From positions 7,855 to 14,307 of the forward strand of contig PFAV01000027.1 of NCBI GenBank assembly GCA_002773545.1: a stretch of DNA of 6,453 nt. Direction: 5' to 3'. The notes under the pieces were generated by a model, which made no database searches, had not been told where the DNA came from, and was given only the letters and a program-made list of their open reading frames with translations. Shown here one piece after another: positions 1 through 6,147 of this stretch; positions within the stretch are counted from its first letter, which is position 1, and the number at the start of each line of letters is the position of its first letter. The stretch comes from a bacterium (Candidatus Gribaldobacteria) CG10_big_fil_rev_8_21_14_0_10_41_12. GTDB lineage: Bacteria; Patescibacteriota; Minisyncoccia; Minisyncoccales; CG1-02-41-26. The translations under genes and the position numbers were made by a program.

Positions 1-447
1 AAAATTGTAGCAGGAATAGTTTTGCAACCATCTCATTCTACTGTTTGCGGATCGCGAAACAATCCGCAGTCATTTAGAGTTGTTTTCGAGGGCGAAAAGC
101 TTGTTTTAAAAAATAAATCTAAAATAGAGGTGTATTGGCCTATTTCTATTCTTGATGATGTTTTGAAAGTAAAATTAGATAAAATTTTATTAGTATTCGC
201 GGAAACAAAGGGAGAGCGAAAAATTAAAAATGAAAAGTTCCGCTTTGCAGAAGCTTATTTACTTTCGAAATTAAATACCAATAAATTTAAATTGGCTGTT
301 GAAAGCGATAAACTAAAAGTTGATATTAGGATAGGCGTTTATAGAAGTGGAGAAAACAAAGGAAAATATCACGATCATGGCACAGGTTTTAGGATAAACA
401 AAAGAGATTTCTTGCATCTTTTTGACAAACTTACTCAAATTATTTAG
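1..447 (+). CDS. MvaI/BcnI-family type II restriction endonuclease, C-terminal part (5' end outside window)
   Basis: The reading frame is open from base 1 to a TAG stop, giving about 148 visible residues; a TTG at 22 is only an internal codon, and the true start lies left of the window. The C-terminal half closely resembles what I recall of MvaI: a VYW segment (around residue 45 of the visible part), a conserved core strand ending LLVFAETKG, an EAYLL helix, KVDIRIG-x-Y-x-SG, then HDHGT-x-FRIN. MvaI-type enzymes are monomeric PD-(D/E)xK-like nucleases of about 240 residues, related to MutH, that nick or cut CCNGG-type sites (MvaI CCWGG, BcnI CCSGG). The catalytic acidic residues and the E-x-K pair sit in the N-terminal half, so they cannot be checked here and activity is not shown. 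The gene runs tail to tail into a methyltransferase gene, as expected for a restriction-modification pair. Family assignment is fairly sure; exact specificity is unknown. Confidence 0.85.
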   Translation, partial: KIVAGIVLQPSHSTVCGSRNNPQSFRVVFEGEKLVLKNKSKIEVYWPISILDDVLKVKLDKILLVFAETKGERKIKNEKFRFAEAYLLSKLNTNKFKLAVESDKLKVDIRIGVYRSGENKGKYHDHGTGFRINKRDFLHLFDKLTQII

Positions 448-2309
448 TTTTTCCTTAAAATAACAATACTTTCTCTATTCATTGTTTCTTCTAACGCTCC
501 AACAATATTTGTGGGCGAGTTTTTGTTTGGCATTCTTTTGCCCGGGATATTTCTCACAAAAACATCTTCGCAAGTAAAGCCAATTTTTTCGCCCAACTCC
601 GCAATTATAAAATCTGTTGGTATTCGCACTTGTTTTACAAGCCGATTGCCAATTACCATGCAAAAGTACTTCTTTGGTTTTAATATTTTATAGGCCTGCT
701 TGAGGCAGTCATTTAAGCCGATATAAAAACTTAAAACATCTTTGGCTCTTTTCCCGTCTATTTTTGCGATTTTATACAAAGAATCTTTTAAATAACTTGA
801 ATTTAAAGAGTGTTCAAGGGTTTTTGTCGCTTTCCCGCCAAGCAATTCATTATCCACCCCGGAGGCCTTGTTTGGATCTTCAAAAATATCTATCCATTGA
901 GCCGAAAGGCGGGAAAATTGGCCATAAGCCACTGTTGTTCTGCTGTCGCCATAGGGTGGGGAGGTGATAATGCAATCGATCGAGCTGTCTTTTATACCAT
1001 TAGTTTTTGAGGAATCACCATAAATTATTTTAGTCCATTTTTCTTTGTCTACATCTTTGTAAAAATCAGTCATTCCTTTTATATTCGCCTCTGTTTTCTT
1101 TTTGAAAATTCCTAAAACATCAGGGCTATAATTTTCTAACTTTTCTTTTTTCATTCTAATAAGCTTAAACTCGCCATTTTTTGTGTTTGAGGATAATCGA
1201 ACAGTCTCGCTGAATGAAACTATAAAATAATTTCGTATAGCCTCGTCTTTTATTTTCAAAATTGCTTTCTTAATTTTTGCTAACTGAGTAACAACTTTTT
1301 CCTTGAACCAAAAATCAATATTATTAAAATTTGGCTTTTCAATTTCTATATCTTTTATCCTTTCGATTTCGGAAAGTAGTTTGAAGTATTCATTTGTAAG
1401 CGCAAGGGGATTGATCGGCGTTGTTTTAGCTTTTGCCAAAAAGATTGCCAACGGGTTCAGGTCAATACCATAAGCGTTTATTTTTAGAAGCTTGCTTTCA
1501 ACTAACGCTGTGCCAGATCCGCAAAAAATATCGCAGATTGTTTCGCCTGGTTTGCTATAGTTTTCCAAAAGCCGCTTTGCAACTTGGGGGATAAACATTG
1601 CTGGGTAGGTGTGTATTCCGTGGGTATATGTTTTTATTTTTTCGCCCCTGTAATCCCACGAATAATCGATTCTTCTAACATATTTTTCATCTTTTACTTT
1701 CTCTTTTTCAATTTGTGTTTCTAAGTTTCTGATGATTTTTACAACAATTCCTCGTATTTCAACTTCTTGTCTATAAATGGGGAAAAGCGTGGGGTTTGCA
1801 GGTTGTAATCGGATTCTATTTTTTTCTCTATAAAGTTTTTTTAGCGTTGCTTCGTTATCGTCAATTATAGCAACAACTGTTTGGCCGTTGTCGGCATACT
1901 CTTGTTTTCTAATAACCACGATATCGCCATCAAAAATTCCCTCGTCAATCATACTGTTGCCTTGCACTCGTAATGCGTAGTTTTTGCCATACTTTCCAAC
2001 TTCGTCCCTTGAAACAGTTATTGTTTCGCCCGGAGTTTCAATCGCTTCAATGGGTTGCCCAGCTGTGATTATTCCAATTAAAGGCACCTCGATTGTTGTT
2101 TTTTCGTTTCTGGTTGAAACCGCTCTTGGCTGGTTTTGCTCTTTCTGTAAGTAGCCAGCTTCTTGGAGTTTTTTAACATAGTGATGGGCAGTGGAAACAG
2201 AAACTACTTTTAGATATTTTTTAATTTCTTCAAGAGATGGCGCAAACCCCTTCTTTTTTTGAAAAGAAGTTATAAAATCAAGAACAAATTTTTGGCGTTC
2301 GGTAAGCAT
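444..2309 (-). CDS. LexA repressor fused to SPPY-type (putative cytosine-N4) DNA methyltransferase
   Basis: One uninterrupted 621-residue frame holds two complete modules. Residues 1-195 are a full-length LexA: winged helix-turn-helix (about 1-65, recognition helix near S37-L48), cleavage site A83-G84 in the context GIITAGQP, catalytic serine S119 (GNSM) and lysine K157 (EATLKKL), nearly the same numbering as E. coli LexA (A84-G85, S119, K156). After a short charged linker (about 196-210), residues 211-621 form a methyltransferase: HTYPAMFIP motif-X-like segment (233-241), AdoMet-binding motif I DIFCGSGT (260-267), GIDLNP (281-286), a roughly 160-residue middle region, and catalytic motif IV TSPPYGDS (449-456), followed by LKPKKYFCMVIGN (543-555). 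SPPY favours N4-cytosine methylation, as with MvaI and BcnI methyltransferases, but N6-adenine is not excluded. ATG at 2309 is chosen because it gives the canonical LexA N-terminus. It probably protects DNA from the convergent MvaI-like nuclease and represses itself. No frameshift or internal start between modules is apparent. Confidence 0.92.
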   Translation of the reverse strand: MLTERQKFVLDFITSFQKKKGFAPSLEEIKKYLKVVSVSTAHHYVKKLQEAGYLQKEQNQPRAVSTRNEKTTIEVPLIGIITAGQPIEAIETPGETITVSRDEVGKYGKNYALRVQGNSMIDEGIFDGDIVVIRKQEYADNGQTVVAIIDDNEATLKKLYREKNRIRLQPANPTLFPIYRQEVEIRGIVVKIIRNLETQIEKEKVKDEKYVRRIDYSWDYRGEKIKTYTHGIHTYPAMFIPQVAKRLLENYSKPGETICDIFCGSGTALVESKLLKINAYGIDLNPLAIFLAKAKTTPINPLALTNEYFKLLSEIERIKDIEIEKPNFNNIDFWFKEKVVTQLAKIKKAILKIKDEAIRNYFIVSFSETVRLSSNTKNGEFKLIRMKKEKLENYSPDVLGIFKKKTEANIKGMTDFYKDVDKEKWTKIIYGDSSKTNGIKDSSIDCIITSPPYGDSRTTVAYGQFSRLSAQWIDIFEDPNKASGVDNELLGGKATKTLEHSLNSSYLKDSLYKIAKIDGKRAKDVLSFYIGLNDCLKQAYKILKPKKYFCMVIGNRLVKQVRIPTDFIIAELGEKIGFTCEDVFVRNIPGKRMPNKNSPTNIVGALEETMNRESIVILRKN

Positions 2310-2343
2310 AAGTTAAACTATTGACTTTCTATTTATTTTCTAA

Positions 2344-2359
2344 TACAACTCTAATTGTA
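2344..2359. promoter_or_regulatory. candidate operator palindrome TACAA-N6-TTGTA over the -10 box
   Basis: Perfect 5-bp arms TACAA (2344-2348) and TTGTA (2355-2359) flank a 6-bp spacer, making a 16-bp site that covers the -10 box and the predicted start site of the lexA-methyltransferase promoter. The size and placement suit a LexA dimer acting as an autorepressor. The sequence is not the E. coli (CTGT-N8-ACAG) or Bacillus (GAAC-N4-GTTC) LexA box, but the recognition helix also differs (HH where E. coli has EE). Assignment to LexA is inference; short AT-rich palindromes arise by chance. Confidence 0.4.
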
Positions 2360-2382
2360 GACGATTCAAAAGATGTCGTCAA
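2354..2382 (-). promoter_or_regulatory. sigma70-type promoter of the lexA-methyltransferase gene
   Basis: On the minus strand, -35 TTGACG (2382-2377) and -10 TACAAT (2359-2354) are separated by exactly 17 bp. Transcription would start near 2347 and leave a leader of about 38 nt before the ATG at 2309. The leader is A-rich and contains no good Shine-Dalgarno sequence. The promoter lies downstream of the typA terminator, so the fusion gene should have its own control. Confidence 0.75.
2360..2380. promoter_or_regulatory. second candidate operator GACGA-N11-TCGTC between -35 and -10
   Basis: GACGA (2360-2364) and TCGTC (2376-2380) are perfect inverted arms 11 bp apart. They fill the spacer of the lexA-methyltransferase promoter and overlap the -35 box. 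This is an alternative or additional binding site for the fused repressor. The arm centres are 16 bp apart, slightly more than one helical turn. The evidence is symmetry and position only. Confidence 0.3.
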
Positions 2383-2411
2383 TAGGCAAATTCCGTGCAT
2401 GAATAATTTAA

Positions 2412-2432
2412 AATCCTGGCTAAGCCAGGGTT
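2412..2432. repeat. small hairpin with two CCWGG sites, upstream of the lexA-methyltransferase promoter
   Basis: CCTGGC (2415-2420), a TAA loop and GCCAGG (2424-2429) form a perfect 6-bp stem that extends by A-T pairs and, on the plus strand, one G-U pair. T-rich sequence follows on the plus side, and on the minus side the stem is followed by ATTTTAAATT, so it may act as a weak secondary terminator in either direction. Each arm is also a CCWGG site, the target of MvaI-type enzymes, about 30 bp upstream of the methyltransferase -35 box. Whether this is functional is unknown. Confidence 0.5.
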
Positions 2433-2446
2433 CTTATTTGTTTTAC

Positions 2447-2492
2447 AAAAAACTACACTTTCTGCTCTATAGAGCAGAAAGTGTAGTTTTTT
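2447..2492 (-). terminator. strong intrinsic terminator after typA, symmetrical on both strands
   Basis: A perfect 46-bp palindrome: arms of 23 bp running from six A residues through CTACACTTTCTGCTC to the centre at 2469/2470 and back, ending in six T residues. On the minus strand it begins within the typA TAA stop and gives a long GC-containing stem followed by a T run, a standard Rho-independent terminator. By symmetry it also works on the plus strand. It separates typA transcription from the lexA-methyltransferase promoter just downstream. Confidence 0.9.
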
Positions 2493-4281
2493 ACTTTTTG
2501 CGGGAGTCGCGCTTGCGGTCAAGTTCGGTTAGGAATTTTTTTCGCAAACGGATATTTTTCGGGGTAATTTCCAGATATTCGTCGTCTTTCATTATTTCCA
2601 GCGCGCGTTCCAAGGAAAGATTAAACCGGGGAACAAGCTTAATCGCTTCGTCAGAGCAACTGGCTCGCGTGTTGGTAAGATGCTTGCCCTTAGTTGGATT
2701 AACGGCCATATCATCGCCCTTTGAAGTGTTGCCAACTACCATGCCTTCATAAACTTCCTCGCCCGGGCCGATGTAAAGAGCGCCTCTCTCTTGCAAGTTC
2801 CATAAAGCAAAGCTCAAGGCCTTGCCCGTGGCCATAGAAGCCATTGAGCCAACATCATGTTTTTCAATATCCCCGGCGAAAGACCTGAAGCCGATAAATT
2901 GGCTGCAAATAATGCCCTCGCCCTTGGTGTCTATGACAAACTCGCCCCGATACCCCAATAAGCCCCTAGTGGGAATTTCAAAAACTATGCGAGTGTGATT
3001 TTGTTCGGGCCCCATACTTGTCATCAGCCCTTTTCTTTTGGAAAGTTTCTCAACAACTACCCCCGAGGCCTCATTGGGAACATCAATGGTAACCTCTTCA
3101 AATGGTTCCATTTTTACGCCATTTTTTTCTTTAATAATAACTTGGGGCTGGGAAACCTGAAGCTCATAGCCCTCTCGCCTCATATTTTCTAATAATATGG
3201 CAATGTGCAATTCGCCCCGGCCTGAAACCGTAAAATAGGCCATTTCAGAAAAATCTACTTTTAAGCCCACATTAACTTCAAGCTCTCTTTCCAGCCGTTC
3301 TCTGATTTGCCTGATGCCCACAAATTTTCCATCTTGTCCAGCCAACGGCGAGCTGTTCACTAAAAAGTTTAAGGAAATGGTTGGCTCGTCAATATTAATT
3401 GAAGGCAAAGCGGGTTGGTTTTTGTCGGCGCAAATTGTTTCGCCAATAAAAATATCAGGCAAGCCAGCAATCATGACAATGTCGCCGGCCACCGCCTCTG
3501 GCACTTCCACTCTTTGCAGGCCTGAAAAAGAAAATATCTTTAGTATTTTGCCAGCTCTGGCTTCGCTGGTCGGTGTTTTGATAAAAACATTACTGCCTGT
3601 TTTGGCCACGCCTTCATAAATGCGACCAATGGCTAATCGGCCCATAAAATTGTCGTAGCCCAAATTAAATGGTTGGATTCTCAATGGCTGTTGATTTAAT
3701 TCATCATTGGAAGAGGAAGGTATTTTGTCGCAAATAACATCTAAAAGCGGAGTTAAATCAGTTGAGCCGTCTGCTAAATTAAGCTTGGCAATGCCTTCTC
3801 TAGCTACAGCGTAAAGGCAAGTAAAGTTGAGCTGTTCTTCAGTGGCGCCAAGGTCATAAAAAAGCTCAAAGACCTTGTCATGCACCCAGTCGGGCCGGGC
3901 GGCCGCCTTGTCAATTTTATTAATCACTAAAATTGGTTTTAAGCCCAGCTCTAATGACTTTTTTAAGACAAATTTGGTTTGGGGCATGGGGCCTTCTTGA
4001 GCATCCACCACTAAAAGCACTGAATCAATGGATCGCAATACCCGCTCCACTTCCGAACCAAAATCAGCATGGCCGGGAGTGTCCACGAGATTTATCTTGG
4101 TGTCTTTGTAATAAATAGAAGCGTTTTTGGAATAAATAGTAATGCCTCGTTCAAGCTCTAAAGCGTTGGTGTCCATAGTAGCCCCTTCCATAGCAAAACC
4201 CGTCTGGCGCATTAAAGCGTCAGTTAAACTTGTTTTGCCATGGTCCACATGGGCGATAATTGCGATATTTCTAATTTCCAT
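2491..4281 (-). CDS. typA: translational GTPase TypA/BipA
   Basis: A ribosome-binding GTPase of the EF-G/LepA superfamily, which in other bacteria assists 50S assembly and growth under cold or other stress. The ATG at 4281 gives 596 residues, close to the usual 600-615; the open frame continues upstream to 4359, but those 26 codons lie over promoter DNA and match nothing in the family. Seen in order: G1 AHVDHGKT (10-17), G2 ERGITI (44-49), G3 DTPGH (67-71), switch II and VERVLRSIDSVLLVVDAQ, G4 NKID (121-124), the beta-barrel domain, EF-G-like domains III and V (including VSGRGELHIAILLENMRREG and RGLLGYRGEF), and the BipA-specific C-terminal domain with NPTKGKHLTNTRAS and EYLEITPKNIRLRK. All key nucleotide-binding residues are present and no damage is seen. 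It is transcribed alone from a promoter in the region shared with the divergent helicase gene. Confidence 0.97.
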   Translation of the reverse strand: MEIRNIAIIAHVDHGKTSLTDALMRQTGFAMEGATMDTNALELERGITIYSKNASIYYKDTKINLVDTPGHADFGSEVERVLRSIDSVLLVVDAQEGPMPQTKFVLKKSLELGLKPILVINKIDKAAARPDWVHDKVFELFYDLGATEEQLNFTCLYAVAREGIAKLNLADGSTDLTPLLDVICDKIPSSSNDELNQQPLRIQPFNLGYDNFMGRLAIGRIYEGVAKTGSNVFIKTPTSEARAGKILKIFSFSGLQRVEVPEAVAGDIVMIAGLPDIFIGETICADKNQPALPSINIDEPTISLNFLVNSSPLAGQDGKFVGIRQIRERLERELEVNVGLKVDFSEMAYFTVSGRGELHIAILLENMRREGYELQVSQPQVIIKEKNGVKMEPFEEVTIDVPNEASGVVVEKLSKRKGLMTSMGPEQNHTRIVFEIPTRGLLGYRGEFVIDTKGEGIICSQFIGFRSFAGDIEKHDVGSMASMATGKALSFALWNLQERGALYIGPGEEVYEGMVVGNTSKGDDMAVNPTKGKHLTNTRASCSDEAIKLVPRFNLSLERALEIMKDDEYLEITPKNIRLRKKFLTELDRKRDSRKK

Positions 4282-4290
4282 AACCCCAAA

Positions 4291-4319
4291 ATCATAACAC
4301 AAATAATTTGAAATAGCAA
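4291..4319 (-). promoter_or_regulatory. typA promoter, predicted near-leaderless transcript
   Basis: On the minus strand, -35 TTGCTA (4319-4314) and -10 TATGAT (4296-4291) are 17 bp apart. The expected start lies near 4284, only about 3 nt before the ATG at 4281. A GGGG run sits just before the ATG, too close to serve as a Shine-Dalgarno sequence. The placement also supports 4281 rather than 4359 as the translation start. Confidence 0.55.
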
Positions 4320-4326
4320 TTTGAAA
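4305..4326. repeat. 9-bp direct repeat AATTTGAAA in the divergent promoter region
   Basis: AATTTGAAA occurs at 4305-4313 and again at 4318-4326, 13 bp apart. The second copy contains the helicase -35 box and the pair straddles the typA -35 box. It could be a shared regulatory site, or simply two -35-like sequences in AT-rich DNA. Confidence 0.35.
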
Positions 4327-4349
4327 CAGCCATCTGGGCAAGGTATAAT
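4321..4349 (+). promoter_or_regulatory. sigma70-type promoter of the PIF1-like helicase gene
   Basis: -35 TTGAAA (4321-4326) and a perfect -10 TATAAT (4344-4349) are separated by 17 bp. Transcription should start around 4356, leaving roughly 15 nt of AT-only leader before the ATG at 4371, with no Shine-Dalgarno sequence. The -35 box lies back to back with that of typA. Confidence 0.75.
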
Positions 4350-4370
4350 AAACACACATTATTTATATTT

Positions 4371-6056
4371 ATGACACAAGAGGAGGCATTAGAAATTTTG
4401 AAAACCGGGGGGAATGTTTTTTTGACTGGGGAGCCCGGGTCGGGCAAAACCTATACGGTTAATCAATATGCTGATTATTTAAGAGAGCATAATATCCAGC
4501 CAGCCATCACGGCCTCCACTGGCATTGCCGCTACGCATTTGAACGGCATTACTATCCACTCGTGGGCGGGTATTGGCATAAAAGAGCATCTTTCCAAGAA
4601 CGAATTAGAGAAAATCGCCAAAACCGCCTATGTTAGAAAGCGGGTAGAAAAAGCGCATATTTTGATTATTGATGAAATTTCTATGTTAGAGGCAAACACT
4701 TTTACTATGGTTGATTTGGTCTGCCAACAAATTTTTCAATCCAAAGAGCCGTTTGGCGGGTTACAAGTGGTGGTGGCGGGCGATTTTTTTCAATTGCCGC
4801 CAATCGCCAAGTTTGGACAAGTTTCACAATTTGCTTTCAAGTCGCCAGCTTGGCAAAAAGCTAATTTCGCGGTTTGTTATTTAACCGAGCAGTATCGGCA
4901 AGATGACTTGGCTTTTTTAACAATGTTGTCGGCCATCAGAACCAATGGTTTTACTGAAAAACATTTGCAAAATATTCAAACTCGTATTATTGAGCCCGAT
5001 AAATCGCCTAAAGACATCACCCGTATTTTTTCACATAACATGGATGTGGATAGGGTCAACAGTCAAGAACTTGGTCAGCTTCCTGGTGAGACAAAATTTT
5101 TCCAGATGTTTTCTCGGGGTCAGAGAAATTTTGTCGCGAGTTTGAAAAAGGGTTGTCTTTCGCCAGAAACACTGGAGTTAAAAAAAGACGCTTGCGTCAT
5201 GTTCACTAAAAATAATCTTAAAGAGGGGTTTGTTAATGGAACAATTGGCAAGGTTATTGGCTTTAACGAGGAGAGCAATTATCCGATTGTGCGCATAACC
5301 AGCGGGGAAGAAATTGAAGTGTTGCCCATGGAGTGGACAGTTGAAGAGCACGGCGACATTAAAGCCAGAATTACCCAAGTGCCCTTGCGATTGGCTTGGG
5401 CCATTACTATTCATAAAAGCCAAGGTATGAGCTTAGATATGGCGGTGATGGATTTACAAAAAGTATTTGAGTTTGGCCAGGGCTATGTGGCCTTGTCCCG
5501 GGTGCGGAGGTTATCGGGGCTTTATCTTTTGGGCTATAACCAAAAGGCGTTTTTGACACATCCGGAAATGCAAAATCAGGATAAAATTTTCCGAGAGCAA
5601 TCCCAGCAGGTTCAGAAAGATTTTGTTTTAATATCAAAGGATAAAATTGGCCAAAAACAAAATGACTTTTTAACAGCTTGCGGTGGATCATTGTCTAAAC
5701 AAGCGCTAAGCAAGAAAAGCCCGGCAATGAAAAAAGAAAAGATAAGCACTTATGATAAAACTATGGCTTTAATTAACCAAGGAAAAAACATTGAGGAAAT
5801 CACCAGGGCTCGCGGTGTTACCCAAGGAACAATTATCAGTCATTTGGAAAATCTAGTCTTAAAAGAAAAAATTAATTATGAGGGCTTAGAGCATTTAGTT
5901 GAGGAGGGCTTGCTGGCGAAAATACCAGAAATCGGCCAAGTTTTTCGCGAGCTTGACACTGATAAACTTTCAGTAGTTTTTGAAAAGTTTGCTGGCGAGT
6001 ATTCTTACGACCAACTGCGCCTGGCCAGATTATTTATGTCTTTTAACGCAATTTGA
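4371..6056 (+). CDS. PIF1-like SF1B DNA helicase with C-terminal helix-turn-helix (HTH_40-like) domain
   Basis: A 561-residue ATP-dependent 5'-3' DNA helicase of the PIF1/RecD-like superfamily 1B, expected to act on replication forks, recombination intermediates or DNA secondary structures. Visible motifs in order: Walker A GEPGSGKT (20-27), motif Ia ASTGIAA (48-54), Walker B DEIS (101-104), motif III GDFFQLPP (137-144), the LTEQYRQ segment carrying a conserved arginine (171-177), a 2B/SH3-like section with FVNGTIGKVIGF (287-298), motif V ITIHKSQGMS (345-354) and motif VI YVALSRVRR (372-380). After a linker, residues about 458-505 (STYDKTMALINQGKNIEEI, then GVTQGTIISHL) match the HTH_40 type found at the C-termini of RecQ and PIF1-like helicases, probably for DNA binding. 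The start MTQEEALEIL-KTGGNVFLTG is typical. An AGGAGG lies inside the coding region (codons 4-6) instead of upstream. No catalytic residue is missing. No clear terminator follows. Confidence 0.93.
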   Translation: MTQEEALEILKTGGNVFLTGEPGSGKTYTVNQYADYLREHNIQPAITASTGIAATHLNGITIHSWAGIGIKEHLSKNELEKIAKTAYVRKRVEKAHILIIDEISMLEANTFTMVDLVCQQIFQSKEPFGGLQVVVAGDFFQLPPIAKFGQVSQFAFKSPAWQKANFAVCYLTEQYRQDDLAFLTMLSAIRTNGFTEKHLQNIQTRIIEPDKSPKDITRIFSHNMDVDRVNSQELGQLPGETKFFQMFSRGQRNFVASLKKGCLSPETLELKKDACVMFTKNNLKEGFVNGTIGKVIGFNEESNYPIVRITSGEEIEVLPMEWTVEEHGDIKARITQVPLRLAWAITIHKSQGMSLDMAVMDLQKVFEFGQGYVALSRVRRLSGLYLLGYNQKAFLTHPEMQNQDKIFREQSQQVQKDFVLISKDKIGQKQNDFLTACGGSLSKQALSKKSPAMKKEKISTYDKTMALINQGKNIEEITRARGVTQGTIISHLENLVLKEKINYEGLEHLVEEGLLAKIPEIGQVFRELDTDKLSVVFEKFAGEYSYDQLRLARLFMSFNAI

Positions 6057-6118
6057 TGTCGCTATCTATACAAGAAAAGGTGGTAAAAAGTGTCGTGTGG
6101 TAGCCAAAAAACAGGTGC

Positions 6119-6147
6119 TTGACATCTCTGGTGTAGTATAATATACT
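6119..6147 (+). promoter_or_regulatory. consensus promoter of the downstream ATPase gene
   Basis: A perfect -35 TTGACA (6119-6124) and -10 TATACT (6142-6147) are separated by 17 bp; a perfect TATAAT also occurs at 6137-6142 but with only a 12-bp spacer. The expected start near 6154 gives a leader of about 27 nt with no Shine-Dalgarno sequence. The rest of the 124-bp gap after the helicase gene (6057-6118) shows no further feature I can support. Confidence 0.75.

Noticed and set aside
22..447. A short 141-residue stand-alone protein starting at TTG 22
   Set aside because: The frame is open back to base 1 and matches only the C-terminal part of the MvaI family, so the true start is outside the window.
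444..2309. Two separate genes (lexA and methyltransferase) joined by a missed frameshift or stop
   Set aside because: The frame runs without interruption through the linker, both modules are complete, and there is no methionine or alternative start with a ribosome-binding site at the junction (around residues 196-225).
2321..2752. Plus-strand open frame of 143 codons across the typA end and intergenic region
   Set aside because: It runs antisense through typA and the terminator palindrome and resembles no protein family; it is a shadow frame.
3314..3619. Plus-strand open frame inside typA
   Set aside because: It is fully antisense to well-conserved typA coding sequence, with no promoter or recognisable product.
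4282..4359. 26-codon N-terminal extension of typA
   Set aside because: The extension has no family counterpart, covers the divergent promoters of typA and the helicase, and the ATG at 4281 gives the standard TypA N-terminus immediately before the G1 motif.
5178..5691. Minus-strand open frames inside the helicase gene
   Set aside because: They are antisense to conserved helicase motifs V and VI and encode nothing recognisable.
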